The notes under the pieces are model-generated. The model did not search any database, was not told where the DNA came from, and worked only from the letters and a program-made list of their open reading frames with translations. DNA of 64,000 nt from Streptomyces zagrosensis. Lineage in GTDB: Bacteria > Actinomycetota > Actinomycetes > Streptomycetales > Streptomycetaceae. The DNA is taken from contig NZ_JACHJL010000021.1 of assembly GCF_014203645.1 (NCBI RefSeq), forward strand, positions 62,001 through 126,000, given 5' to 3'. The translations under genes were made by a program, and so were the position numbers. Position 1 is the first letter of the stretch, and every line of letters begins with the position of its first letter. Shown here one piece after another: positions 10,292-18,747 of the stretch.

Positions 10292-10484
10292 CCTTGATCG
10301 AGCGCCGAGCAGGCCTTGCACCTACATCTCTCGTTTGGAGACGAGCATCTTTCCTTAGACGACCGACGCATCAACCCCCGCCCGTTGGGGCGGCGTTGCA
10401 AGATCTACTTTACCCCACCCGCGGCACCGGATCGCACCATCCGCCAACTCCCGCCAAGGCTCAACCCCGCCGCGGGCGCCCCCT

Positions 10485-10670
10485 TCAGACCACGGCCCGA
10501 TCGTGGGCGTGGTCCACGATGGCGGCTGCCGTTTCTTGCGGGGTGAGGGTCGCCGTGTCCAACCACCAGCCGGTTGGCCAGTGTGCCCATATCGCGGGCG
10601 CACGACCGCGCCTGACGTACTGAATCCTCCGGGGACTGGCCGAGAAAACCAACGCGTCTTGGACCACCAT
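10485..10670 (-). pseudogene. Possible C-terminal fragment of a P-loop kinase-like protein
   Basis: A 61-codon open stretch ends in WWLDTATLTPQETAAAIVDH and a stop. The pattern DT-x(0-2)-LTPxETAxAIV resembles the C-terminal end of small nucleotide or antibiotic kinases. No Walker A motif or upstream remainder is visible in the same frame, so if genuine it is a remnant. This is a weak call. Confidence 0.25.
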
Positions 10671-10785
10671 GCAGGCATGTAGTCGCGAATTCCCTTGCAG
10701 CGGACCCGAGTTCTTATGTCGCGCCCCCGGCCCCGCTGCGCCACGTTCGGGGCATCCGCCCTGAGCCGCCCCGGCCCGATGTCGG

Positions 10786-11319
10786 CTATGCCACCGGCTC
10801 GTTCTCGACGATTAGCAGCGTGCCCTCGCTTCCCGGGCGCACCCGGTGCGGGGTGCGGGCAGGCACCATGAACAGGTCGCCGGTGCGTACGGTCACGAGC
10901 TCGCCGCGCACCTCAAGGGCGAGGGTTCCATCGAGTACCAGCAGCGCCTCCGCCACGTCGTGGCTCTCCTCCGCCACCGGCAGTTCGCTCATCCGCAGCA
11001 CCTTCACCGCAGCCTCCCCCACCCGGCCAACCACCCGCGAGCACCACGCCCGCGGCGGCCCGGCCGCGGCCTGCCGCAGCGAGATGACCGCCAACCTCCG
11101 CGAACCGGCCGCTGCGGTGTCCCGCTCTGTACGCCCAGCCGCGCATACCGCGTCACCCTCGGTGGCCACATTCGCCCCGTTCGGCGCATCGACCGCGCTC
11201 GCCATACCCGTCACACTCGGCGCTGGCGGGGCTGCCTGCGCTGGTGGTGCAGCCGGTGCTACCGGTGCTACCGGTGCTACCGGTGCTGCCTGTGCGTTCC
11301 TCGTATCCGTCCCACCCAT
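10786..11319 (-). CDS. Cupin-domain protein
   Basis: A 177-residue protein. The C-terminal 100 residues form a single small cupin barrel: VLRMSELPVAEESHDVAEAL, VLDGTLALEVRGELVTVRTG and DLFMVPARTPHRVRPGSEG, the last corresponding to cupin motif 2 with a metal-type His. The N-terminal about 75 residues are Ala/Pro-rich, including a VAP repeat encoded by a run of near-identical 9-bp units (about 11255-11285). The ATG at 11319 follows GAGGAG at good spacing; an upstream GTG is less likely. Cupins of this type bind small ligands or act as sensors; nothing shows a substrate. Same strand as hutU but about 740 bases away. Confidence 0.8.
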   Translation of the reverse strand: MGGTDTRNAQAAPVAPVAPVAPAAPPAQAAPPAPSVTGMASAVDAPNGANVATEGDAVCAAGRTERDTAAAGSRRLAVISLRQAAAGPPRAWCSRVVGRVGEAAVKVLRMSELPVAEESHDVAEALLVLDGTLALEVRGELVTVRTGDLFMVPARTPHRVRPGSEGTLLIVENEPVA

Positions 11320-11603
11320 AGCGCGCTCCTCACTCCGCACGGCCCCGCGCTGGACCCCGCGCCCCGAGCTCCACAGGGGGCTCTCCTCGTCGGGTTCCGT
11401 GCTGGTGCTGGCCGCCCTTGGTAGGTGGGCGACCCCAGGTCAGGACGCTATCCGGCGGGGCGGGCAAGGCGGCTGACCGTTCGGCAAAGCCTCGTAGACC
11501 GGTGGGTCAAGGGCGCCGGTTTCGATGCCGGCCACAGCCCGCGACCCGCGCTCGACCAGCCGCCGTCAGCCTGCACCGGCGCTCCCGGCAGTGCCAGCGC
11601 CAC

Positions 11604-12215
11604 TCAGCGCGCCGCTGCCCCCGCCGTGCGCCGTTTCGCTCCGCCCGGTCGGGCGTCGCCCGCGACGACTCCGGTGGTCAGGTAGCCGCGTACGGACGCA
11701 TGGCCGGGGCCGCCCACGGCCCAACCGCTCGGCAGCGAGTCCGTACGCACCCACAGGAGTGACTCGTTGGCCTGCTCCCAGCGGCCGAGCCAGCCGGCCT
11801 TCAACCAGAGCCCGACACCCGTCCCGGCAAGCAGCAGTCCGGCCGCCGCGGGGATCGCGAACGACGCACCGATCGCCAGCAAGAACGCCAACGCCAGGTG
11901 CCAGCGATGGGCCCGCCGCCAGCCGCGTACGGAGACGTGGCGGTCCTGGAGGAAGACGGTCTTCCCGGCGCGCGACGCGGCGCGCGCGAGCCCCTCGTAC
12001 CGCCTGCGCCGCATCCCGGCCGCCACCGGCACCGCGATCACAAAGAGGGCCGCCCCTGCCAACAAGCCGATCTTGCGGCCGGTGACGCCCGGGACCAGCA
12101 AGCCGATGCCGGCCGCGATCAACCCAAGCCACCACAGCCACCCGGCAGGTGCCCGCACCAGTACCGCCACCCGTGCCACCGCGTACGCGCCGCGCTTCAC
12201 AACAGACCTCCTCAT
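11604..12215 (-). CDS. Predicted integral membrane protein
   Basis: A 203-residue protein. Four hydrophobic segments are visible in two pairs: WLWWLGLIAAGIGLLVPGV with IGLLAGAALFVIAVPVAAGM, then LALAFLLAIGASFAIPAAAG with GLLLAGTGVGLWLKAG. A cytoplasmic-looking basic loop (MRRRRYEGLARAASRAGKTV) lies between the pairs, and the C-terminus is soluble and Arg/Gly-rich. I recognise no named domain. It sits alone between the cupin and RpiR genes on the same strand, so no function follows from context. Confidence 0.7.
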   Translation of the reverse strand: MRRSVVKRGAYAVARVAVLVRAPAGWLWWLGLIAAGIGLLVPGVTGRKIGLLAGAALFVIAVPVAAGMRRRRYEGLARAASRAGKTVFLQDRHVSVRGWRRAHRWHLALAFLLAIGASFAIPAAAGLLLAGTGVGLWLKAGWLGRWEQANESLLWVRTDSLPSGWAVGGPGHASVRGYLTTGVVAGDARPGGAKRRTAGAAAR

Positions 12216-12349
12216 CTCGGCACACTGAAAATGCGCCGCACCCGCGCGCGCTCGCGCGCGTGCCCGATTTCTTTCGGCCGGACTGTACTCAGCACAGATG
12301 AGAGTTCGCTGAGATACGGAAAGGGTGACGGGCGAAGAGGCTGAGATGC

Positions 12350-12491
12350 CGCATCAGTCTTCGATCGCGTCAGTCTTTGCTCGCGTCAGTCCTTGACCCC
12401 ATCGGCCCTTGATCGCATCGGTCCTTAACCGCATCGGTTCTTGACCGCCGATCTGTCATCGCGCCAGTCCTCGATCACGTCAGTCCTCGAA
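12350..12491. repeat. Array of nine degenerate 16-bp tandem repeats
   Basis: Head-to-tail units with consensus CGCRTCRGTCYTTGAY: 12350, 12366, 12382, 12398, 12414 and 12430 (16 bp each), a 14-bp unit at 12446, and 16-bp units at 12460 and 12476. The last unit runs into the stop and final codons of the RpiR gene. Variation is mostly transitions, which suggests an aged tandem duplication. Confidence 0.88.
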
Positions 12492-13331
12492 GAGGCCGCG
12501 CGCCGCCGCCTTGGCGTCGAACTCCTCCAGCCGGGCCTGCGCGTCCGGCAACGCATCACACATCGCCTCAAGCAGCACCCGACCCAGGAGCATCGGCGCA
12601 CACGCCGTGTCGAAGGCGAGTCCCGTGCCCACCGCCGCCGGGAGCAGCAGGTCGCTGTGGCCTGCCACAGGAGCGAAGGCGCTGTCCGCGACCGTGACCA
12701 CGACCAGGCCCGCCGTCCGCGCGTACTCCAGGGCCGCTACGACCTCGCGCGGGTGGCGTGGCAACGCGAAGCACAGCAGGGCGCTCGCGCCCGCGGCGGT
12801 GGCCGCGTCGATGCGGTCGGCCAGCATTGTGCCGCCCTCGTCGAGCAGCCGAACATCCGGGTGGACCTTGCGCGCGAAGTAGCTGAAGCCGGCGGCTTGC
12901 GCGGAGGCCGCGCGCAGGCCGAGTACGGGCAGCGGGCGGGAGGCGGCGAGCAGACGTCCGGCGCGCGCGACGGGTTCGGGATCGGCGAGGAGCGTGGCCA
13001 GGTGCCGCAGATTGTCGATTTCGGCCTGGACCGCTTGCTGATATTCGTTGGCCACCGCAGACTCCGCGATGCGCTCGGCGGGGCCAACGTCCCGCAGATG
13101 CTTGCGGAGTCCGGGGTAGCCATCGAAGCCGAGCGCCACCGCGAACCGGGTCACGGACGGCTGGCTGACACCGGCGAGTTCGGCGAGTTCAACGCTGGAG
13201 AAGAACGGGGCGTCGGCGGCACGGCGGACCATGCAGTGGGCGATGCGACGCTGGGTGGGAGTGAGGCGGTGGCCCTCGAAAAGCTTTTGGAGCCGTGCGG
13301 CTGCCCCGCTCGCGTCCGGCGTCTCGTCCAT
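12480..13331 (-). CDS. MurR/RpiR family transcriptional regulator
   Basis: A 283-residue regulator. The N-terminal RpiR helix-turn-helix is clear (LTPTQRRIAHCMVRRAADAP, then VELAELAGVSQPSVTRFAVA and LGFDGYPGLRKHL). It is followed by a SIS sugar-isomerase fold (PLPVLGLRAASAQAAGFSYF, LLCFALPRHPREVVAALEYA, VVVTVADSAFAPVAGHSDLL), which normally senses a phosphorylated sugar or related effector. I chose the ATG at 13331 with GGAGG four bases upstream over several upstream in-frame starts. It could act on the nearby palindrome at 13457-13474, on its own promoter, or on the MatB-like gene; no target is demonstrated. Confidence 0.9.
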   Translation of the reverse strand: MDETPDASGAAARLQKLFEGHRLTPTQRRIAHCMVRRAADAPFFSSVELAELAGVSQPSVTRFAVALGFDGYPGLRKHLRDVGPAERIAESAVANEYQQAVQAEIDNLRHLATLLADPEPVARAGRLLAASRPLPVLGLRAASAQAAGFSYFARKVHPDVRLLDEGGTMLADRIDAATAAGASALLCFALPRHPREVVAALEYARTAGLVVVTVADSAFAPVAGHSDLLLPAAVGTGLAFDTACAPMLLGRVLLEAMCDALPDAQARLEEFDAKAAARGLFED

Positions 13332-13456
13332 CGTGCCTCCCGGCGACATCGACGGCCCACACGCGCACCTGCACGCGGCAGCGCCAGGCCGACACCGGGC
13401 CGAACGGGGCCACCCAAGGCACGTACTCCGAGCCGTCCATTCACTTACTGCAATCT

Positions 13457-13474
13457 CTGCATGAATATATGCAG
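13457..13474. promoter_or_regulatory. Palindrome CTGCAT-N6-ATGCAG upstream of the RpiR gene
   Basis: CTGCAT GAATAT ATGCAG is a perfect 6-bp dyad with an AT-rich centre, about 130 bases upstream of the RpiR start in otherwise GC-rich DNA. Size and composition fit an RpiR-dimer operator. Confidence 0.5.
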
Positions 13475-13621
13475 CAGGGTGCATCACGGCGAAATGCGCT
13501 GGCCCCATAGGGCGCACGGGACTCTCGGCGCCCACCACCCCGCGCCGGACGCCGCCACCCCACGCCTACCGCCACCACCCCGCGCCGGTAGGGCGCCACC
13601 CTCGCCCGACACACCTGCCGG

Positions 13622-15046
13622 CTAGGCCGGCGGCAGCAATCGCTTCTGCGGCTTGCCCATCGCGTTGCGCGGCAGCGCCTCAAGGAACCGCACCTTGCGG
13701 GGCCGCTTGTGGGCGGACAGTTGGGTCGCCACGAAGTCGATGAGGGCCCGCTCACTCACCTCGTCCGCCACCACATATGCCACGATTTCCTGCCCCAAAT
13801 CCGCATGAGGTGCGCCGACGACTGCCGCCTCCCGTACCGCGGGGTGGTCGAGCAGCGCGTTCTCCACCTCGCCCGCGCCGATCCGGTACCCACCGGACTT
13901 GATCATGTCGGTCGAGGCACGGCCAACGATGCGATGCGTGCCGTCCGGCTCGATCGCGGCGATGTCGCCCGTACGAAACCAGCCGTCCGCAGCATACGAA
14001 CCAGCCGTCGCCTCCGGCCGGTTGAGGTAGCCGTCGAACAGGGTCGGCCCAGTCACCTCCAACTCGCCGATCTCCGCGCCCGTCTCGGCGATGACCCGGG
14101 TCCGCACACCGGGCAGCGGTACGCCGACACAACCGGGCCTGCGGTCACCGTCCGCGCGGGCCGCGACGGTGATCAGGGTCTCGGTCATGCCGTACCGCTC
14201 GACCGGCCGATGCCCGGTCAGTTCCTCCAGCGTGTGGAAGACCGGAGTGGGCAGCGGCGCACTGCCGGAGACCAGGAGCCGGGCGCCGCGCAGCGCGCGG
14301 GCCGCGGCGGGATCGCCCGCAATGCGGCTCCACACGGTGGGCACGCCGAAATAGAGCGTGCCACCCGCCGCCGCGTACGCCTCCGGCTTGGGACGTCCGG
14401 TGTGCACAAGGCGACTGCCCACACGCAGCGCGCCCAGCACGCCCAGCACCAGACCGTGTACGTGGAACAGCGGCAGGCCGTGCGCGAGCGTGTCGTCCGG
14501 GGTCCAGGCCCAGGCGTCGGCGAGCGCATCCAGATCGGCGGCGACGGCGCGCCGCGAGATCAGCGCGCCCTTGGGTGCGCCGGTGGTTCCCGAGGTGTAG
14601 AGGATGAACGCCGTAGACGCCTCGTCGGGCTCCGGTTTGGTCCACTCGGCGCGCTCGGTCACGTCCACGAGGATGGTCTCGACGGCGGCGGCGCCCGCCG
14701 AAACGGTGGGGCCACTGGCCACATCGGCGGCGCCCGCGCCGCCCGGACCAGCGAGCAAGAGCGCCGCCCCCGAGTCGCGCAGGATGTGGTCACGTTCCGC
14801 CGGCCCGGAATCCGGCGGTACGGGCACCACGGGCACCCCCGCCAGCAGGCCGCCCACCACGGCTACCACCGTTTCCAGCGTCGGCTCGGCCCGCACGGCA
14901 ACGACCGGGGCACCGGCGATACGTGCCGCTACCGCGCTCGCCGCGCCCAGGAGTTGCTCCCGAGAGCAGGAGCGCCCGGCGACGGTCACCGCGTCGGGCC
15001 GGTCATCGGCTGAGCCTGCGATGGCTGCCAACAGGGGCTTGCGCAC
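13622..15046 (-). CDS. Acyl-CoA synthetase, malonyl-CoA ligase (MatB)-like
   Basis: A 474-residue ANL-superfamily enzyme that adenylates a carboxylic acid and transfers it to CoA. Motifs in order: phosphate-binding loop LYTSGTTGAPKGALISRR, HGLPLFHVHGL, RYGMTETLITVAARADGDRR, DGWFRTGDIAAIEPDGTHRI, hinge IKSGGYRIGAGEVENALL, and catalytic-lysine region LPRNAMGKPQKRLL. RYGMTET and the modest length fit malonyl- or methylmalonyl-CoA ligases rather than long-chain enzymes; the exact acid is inferred. I chose the GTG at 15046 because GGAGGAGAGG precedes it, while upstream in-frame codons give a low-complexity extension. Malonyl-CoA supply to fatty acid or polyketide synthesis is the likely role. Confidence 0.87.
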   Translation of the reverse strand: MRKPLLAAIAGSADDRPDAVTVAGRSCSREQLLGAASAVAARIAGAPVVAVRAEPTLETVVAVVGGLLAGVPVVPVPPDSGPAERDHILRDSGAALLLAGPGGAGAADVASGPTVSAGAAAVETILVDVTERAEWTKPEPDEASTAFILYTSGTTGAPKGALISRRAVAADLDALADAWAWTPDDTLAHGLPLFHVHGLVLGVLGALRVGSRLVHTGRPKPEAYAAAGGTLYFGVPTVWSRIAGDPAAARALRGARLLVSGSAPLPTPVFHTLEELTGHRPVERYGMTETLITVAARADGDRRPGCVGVPLPGVRTRVIAETGAEIGELEVTGPTLFDGYLNRPEATAGSYAADGWFRTGDIAAIEPDGTHRIVGRASTDMIKSGGYRIGAGEVENALLDHPAVREAAVVGAPHADLGQEIVAYVVADEVSERALIDFVATQLSAHKRPRKVRFLEALPRNAMGKPQKRLLPPA

Positions 15047-15362
15047 CAGCGTTTCCTCTCCTCCGGGGCCGCGACCCGCGCCCTCGTCCACGTCGTGCGA
15101 CGCGTGGTTGACGTTACCCACCGAGGCAGCCGCCGTGTGCGGGGGCCGCGGATTCGGTCCGATGGGGTGCCGGCGGTAGACGGGGCGCGGCGCCCATGGC
15201 CAGCGCGGTGCCCCTTCCCCACGCACCCGGCGGCGTCTTGCGCTCCCCCTTCACCCATTCAGCCGACGCGATGAGGTGATTATTCGACTACTCTCTGTTA
15301 CGGCGGGGCTTGGCGACCATGCCGCCGCCGGGCACCAGCCGCACCAGCCAAGGAGATTCCCG
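15047..15362. other. Divergent intergenic region
   Basis: It holds the promoters of the MatB-like gene and the DUF2690 gene. An AT-rich patch at 15275-15303 is the likely core promoter. No gene or repeat is recognised. Confidence 0.5.
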
Positions 15363-15956
15363 ATGCGTCAGGCACATCACATGCACCACTCGCACCCCGC
15401 ACACTTCGTGAGTCCCCCGCGGCAGGCGACCCGTGTGCGGCGCGCGCTTTCCGTGCGTCACGGATACCGCGCGCTCACCATGCTGATGGCGAGCCTGCTG
15501 ACCGCCTTGTTGGCCGCACCGGCTTCGGCGGTGCCAGTTTCGCCAGTACCGACTCCGGCGGGGCCGGTCTCCTCAGTACCAGTTTCGGTCGCTCCCGAGC
15601 GAAGTCCTGTCGCGACATGTCACCCCGGCCAGTGCGCCGGTCTTGACCCCGCCCAGACCGGATGTGCCGGTTCGAACGCGCGGGCGCTGGCCATCAAGGA
15701 GTCCGCCGGGCGGAGGGTGCTGCTGATGTGGAACCCCGACTGCCAGGCCACCTGGGCCCGGCTGGAAGGTTCACGAGGCAATGACGTGATCGCCGTGGAG
15801 GACAATCCGATCCCCCGCAATAGCCACATCTCCACAGCACCGGCCAGCGGAGGCACGGTGCAAACGCGGATGCTTCACGCGACAAACGTCCCCACGCGCG
15901 CGTGCGCCAACCTTGTGCACGACCCCTCGACCGACATCTGCACCGCCTTCATCTAA
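15363..15956 (+). CDS. Secreted DUF2690 protein
   Basis: A 197-residue protein. After a positively charged N-terminus comes a signal peptide (ALTMLMASLLTALLAAPASA, cleavage near AxA), then a Val/Pro/Ser-rich linker. The DUF2690 module follows, with its pattern CHPGQCAGLDPAQTGC, then ESAGRRVLLMWNPDCQATWA and a cysteine-containing end (RACANLVHDPSTDICTAF). DUF2690 is an actinobacterial extracellular module with conserved cysteines, presumably disulfide-linked; its function is not known to me. The ATG follows AAGGAGATTCCCG. A hairpin at 16032-16064 ends this transcription unit. Confidence 0.86.
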   Translation: MRQAHHMHHSHPAHFVSPPRQATRVRRALSVRHGYRALTMLMASLLTALLAAPASAVPVSPVPTPAGPVSSVPVSVAPERSPVATCHPGQCAGLDPAQTGCAGSNARALAIKESAGRRVLLMWNPDCQATWARLEGSRGNDVIAVEDNPIPRNSHISTAPASGGTVQTRMLHATNVPTRACANLVHDPSTDICTAFI

Positions 15957-16031
15957 GTGGCCTTCACATGAGCGGCCCTCACATGAGCGGCCAACGGCAC
16001 GCGGACTCGCAGGCCAGCGGCCAGGTCAGGG

Positions 16032-16064
16032 GGCTGTCCCCCCGCGCGGATACGGGGGACAACC
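16032..16064. terminator. Hairpin between the DUF2690 and membrane-protein genes
   Basis: GGCTGTCCCCC and GGGGGACAACC pair (one G-U) around an 11-nt loop. It lies 75 bases past the DUF2690 stop and just before the next promoter. Confidence 0.55.
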
Positions 16065-16068
16065 CTAC

Positions 16069-16096
16069 TTACACGGCCGGTCGTGCCCCGTAACGT
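16069..16096 (+). promoter_or_regulatory. Possible leaderless promoter
   Basis: TTACAC (16069-16074), a 16-bp spacer, then TAACGT (16091-16096). Transcription starting seven bases after the -10 would begin at or next to the A of the ATG at 16104, and no Shine-Dalgarno sequence is present. Confidence 0.5.
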
Positions 16097-16103
16097 AAGC
16101 ATC

Positions 16104-16541
16104 ATGGACGCCCGCGACCCTGAGTTGAAGAAAGAACTCGATGCGACCTTGCAAACCTGCAAGGAGCTCGGTTCTGAATACGAGTCTGAACTGGTTGATT
16201 CCTTTATGGAGAAGGTCGAGCAGCGCTTCAATGACACCGCCGATCGGCATGTCCGGCGGCAGCTCGCCGAGCAGCAGATGTCCGCCGCACGCGGTGTCCG
16301 CCCACCAGCGGGGAGTAGCGCCGCCGATGCCACGGGGATCGGCCTCGGTGAACGCTTCGGTTTTGTGGCGGTCTCGCTGGTACTCGCGATCCCGCTGTCG
16401 GCGATCGGCGTAGCCAACGAGGGCCTTGCCGGCTTGCTCGTCGCCTGGGGTGGGATCTTCGGCGTGAACGCGGTGCATGCGCTTGGTGGCTTCGGTTTTC
16501 TGCGCCGCGACCGGAGCAAGTCCAAGAGCGAGTGGGACTAG
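16104..16541 (+). CDS. Small conserved membrane protein
   Basis: A 145-residue protein. The N-terminal half is soluble and strongly charged (ELKKELDATLQTCKELGSEY, then SFMEKVEQRFNDTADRHVRR), likely a helical or coiled-coil cytoplasmic part. Two transmembrane segments follow (FGFVAVSLVLAIPLSAIGVA and LLVAWGGIFGVNAVHAL), then a short basic C-terminus. I know similar actinobacterial proteins only as hypothetical. The ATG at 16104 has no ribosome binding site but a -10-like TAACGT ends seven bases upstream, so the transcript may be leaderless; a GTG at 16083 is the alternative start. Confidence 0.78.
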   Translation: MDARDPELKKELDATLQTCKELGSEYESELVDSFMEKVEQRFNDTADRHVRRQLAEQQMSAARGVRPPAGSSAADATGIGLGERFGFVAVSLVLAIPLSAIGVANEGLAGLLVAWGGIFGVNAVHALGGFGFLRRDRSKSKSEWD

Positions 16542-16621
16542 CCACCAGGCGCACCACACGACAACCGACCCGTTGGGCGGCAACATGGCGGGGCCGGGCG
16601 GGCGCGGCCGGGCGGGGCCAG

Positions 16622-17521
16622 TCACAGGGTTGCCACAGCCTCCTTCAAAGCGCTCACGCCCGCCACCACCACAGGTCGCACCGCCTCCCCGCTCCGGTGT
16701 ACGGCAAGGACTGTGCGGCGTAGAACGGGGCTGGTCGGGATCGCGCACACGCCTTCGGGCAGCGGGCCACGGCCCAGGCGCGGGATCAGCGCGGCCACCA
16801 ACCCGGCGGCTACCAGGGCGAGCTGCGCGGGGTACCCGGCGACGTAACAACGTATCTGCGGTTCAAAGCCCCGCTGCCGCAGCGTTTGCACAAGAAACTG
16901 ATGGCAGACGCCGTCCCCCGTCCAGGTCGCCCAGGGCGTGTCCGCGAGCCTGCCTAGCTCGACGGTGCTCAGCCCTGCCATCGGATGCCCTATGGGCAAC
17001 GCGACATCCGCCACGTCGGAGAGCAGTTCCACCGCCGTGAGGCCCGGCGGGAGCACCGTGGGAAACCCCTCCCAGCTCTCCACGACCGCCAGGTCGAGTT
17101 CGCCCCTGCGAACACCCGACAGCATCTCTTCCGCCTCGCCGGCCAGCACCGTCGTCCGTAGCCGCGGGTGCTGTTCCTGGAGGGACACCAGGACCGGCGG
17201 CAGGAAGGTCATGATCGCGGTGGAGAAGGAGCCCATACGGAGCGGTCCTGCCACGGCCGAGCCGAGCGCGTCGAGATCGGCGCGGGCGATGGCCACGTCG
17301 TCCACGATGCGTGCGGCGTGCCCAGCAAGCACCTCCCCGGCCGGCGTGAGTCTGACCCCACGGCCGTCTGCCTCCAAAAGCCGGTGTCCGGTTTCGCGTT
17401 CGAGCTTCGCGAGTTGCTGGCTGATTCCGGACGGAGTCACATGCAGGATCGCCGCAGCCGCCGCGACCGTGCCATGAGTGGCGACCAAATGCAGGGCCCG
17501 AAGCCGATCGAGACTAAACAC
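16622..17521 (-). CDS. LysR family transcriptional regulator
   Basis: A 299-residue LysR-type regulator of normal length. The winged helix-turn-helix is clear (LDRLRALHLVATHGTVAAAA, ILHVTPSGISQQLAKLERET, LTPAGEVLAGHA), followed by a two-lobed effector domain (GPLRMGSFSTAIMTFLPPVL, GELDLAVVESWEG, VALPIGHPMAG). I chose the GTG at 17521, which gives the usual VFSLDRLRAL start. An upstream GTG at 17554 would put a rare TTA second and add 11 unconserved residues. It is divergent from a DMT-family exporter, its most likely target, a common LysR/EamA arrangement. The co-inducer is unknown. Confidence 0.9.
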   Translation of the reverse strand: MFSLDRLRALHLVATHGTVAAAAAILHVTPSGISQQLAKLERETGHRLLEADGRGVRLTPAGEVLAGHAARIVDDVAIARADLDALGSAVAGPLRMGSFSTAIMTFLPPVLVSLQEQHPRLRTTVLAGEAEEMLSGVRRGELDLAVVESWEGFPTVLPPGLTAVELLSDVADVALPIGHPMAGLSTVELGRLADTPWATWTGDGVCHQFLVQTLRQRGFEPQIRCYVAGYPAQLALVAAGLVAALIPRLGRGPLPEGVCAIPTSPVLRRTVLAVHRSGEAVRPVVVAGVSALKEAVATL

Positions 17522-17604
17522 AGCAGACACAGTAGTTGTGCTACCGAATAACACACAAAAGGTTTAGCTAGTCCTGCGGGCCCTTGCCCTCCCATGCTGA
17601 GCGC

Positions 17605-18747
17605 GTGACATCGAAGGAACCAGCACTGCGCCCCTCACAACCACGGACGCGGGCCGTGACGCAGCCAGCAGCAGGAGCACGGGCGCGGTCGCAGACTCAG
17701 GAATCCGCGACCGCGCCAACGGAAACACCTCACACAACGGAAGCAACACCGGCCGCGGTAACAACACCGGCACCGCCGCAAACACCGCCGCCCGGCCCGA
17801 ACACCGCGACCCCCAAGCCCCGCATGCGCCGTCTGGTGCACAATCCGCGGCTACTCGCCGTGGCCGGCGCCGGCTGTATCTCGGTCTCGGCCATGCTCGT
17901 TCGGCTATCCGAGACGTCGCCTGAGACGGCCGCGTTCTTCCGGTGCGCACTGGCCCTGCCGCTGCTGTTGCCGTTGGCGCTGCGCGAGCGACGGCGCCTG
18001 GGGCCCCGGCCGGCCCGCCACACGGCAACCGACGTGGGCGCCGGGCTGCTGCTCGGCGCTGACCTGGTGCTGTGGGGTGCGTCGATTCCCGAACTGGGTG
18101 CGGGCATCGCCACCGTGATCGTCAACGTGCAGGTCGTCATCGTTCCGCTCCTCGCCCTGCTGCTCTTCCGGGAACGCCTGTCCCGACGGTTCGCCCTGAC
18201 CGTGCCGGTGATGCTGGCCGGTGTGGCACTCGCGGGCGGGGTCACCGAGACCCAGGGCGCGGCGGGTGATCCGGTACGCGGCGTACTGGCGGGCCTGGGC
18301 GCGGGCGTGGCGTACGCGGGGTATCTCTTCTTGTTGCGCGGGCGCGGCGCGGCCGGCGGTCCCCGCTACCGTTTTCTGCCCGTCACGCTGGCCACCGTCA
18401 CGGCAGGTGCGCTCCCGCTCGTGGTCGGGCTCATCCGCCAGGACCTCGACTTCGCCCCCGGCTGGCCCGCGTTCGGCTGGCTGGCCACCCTCGCGGTGAC
18501 CGGGCAGTTCCTTGGCTGGCTCCTGATCGGCGCCGCGCTCCCCCAGCTTCCGGCGAAGGTGGGCGGTTCCATCCTGCTGGTCCAGCCGGTGCTTGCGGTG
18601 CTGCTCGGCATGGCGCTGCTCGATGAACGGCTCAGCGGTTGGCAGGCGACGGGCTGCGTCATCGTCGTCCTGGCCGTATGGGACACGACCCGCCCCCGAC
18701 GAGCCGAAGCTGCCCCACCCCGCGGTACGGATCGCCCCGCCCGGTGA
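17605..18747 (+). CDS. EamA/DMT-superfamily transporter
   Basis: A 380-residue protein. After a disordered Thr/Pro-rich N-terminal tail of about 75 residues come ten hydrophobic segments in two EamA repeats. Typical positions are SVSAMLVRLSETSPETAAFF (repeat start), VIVNVQVVIVPLLALLLFRE and, in repeat 2, VGGSILLVQPVLAVLLGMAL followed by LDERLSGWQATG. The xxPxxxxLLxxxxxxE pattern near the repeat ends is diagnostic. Such proteins export amino acids or other small metabolites. The GTG at 17605 is a choice between several weak starts. Divergence from a LysR gene suggests inducible export. Confidence 0.9.
   Translation: MTSKEPALRPSQPRTRAVTQPAAGARARSQTQESATAPTETPHTTEATPAAVTTPAPPQTPPPGPNTATPKPRMRRLVHNPRLLAVAGAGCISVSAMLVRLSETSPETAAFFRCALALPLLLPLALRERRRLGPRPARHTATDVGAGLLLGADLVLWGASIPELGAGIATVIVNVQVVIVPLLALLLFRERLSRRFALTVPVMLAGVALAGGVTETQGAAGDPVRGVLAGLGAGVAYAGYLFLLRGRGAAGGPRYRFLPVTLATVTAGALPLVVGLIRQDLDFAPGWPAFGWLATLAVTGQFLGWLLIGAALPQLPAKVGGSILLVQPVLAVLLGMALLDERLSGWQATGCVIVVLAVWDTTRPRRAEAAPPRGTDRPAR

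Larger units (their letters stand above)
10049..10785. other. Gene-poor stretch upstream of hutU
   Basis: It holds the hutU leader, an imperfect inverted repeat near 10096-10120, a strong hairpin at 10263-10291 and a possible gene fragment at 10485-10670. No intact gene is convincing. Confidence 0.5.
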
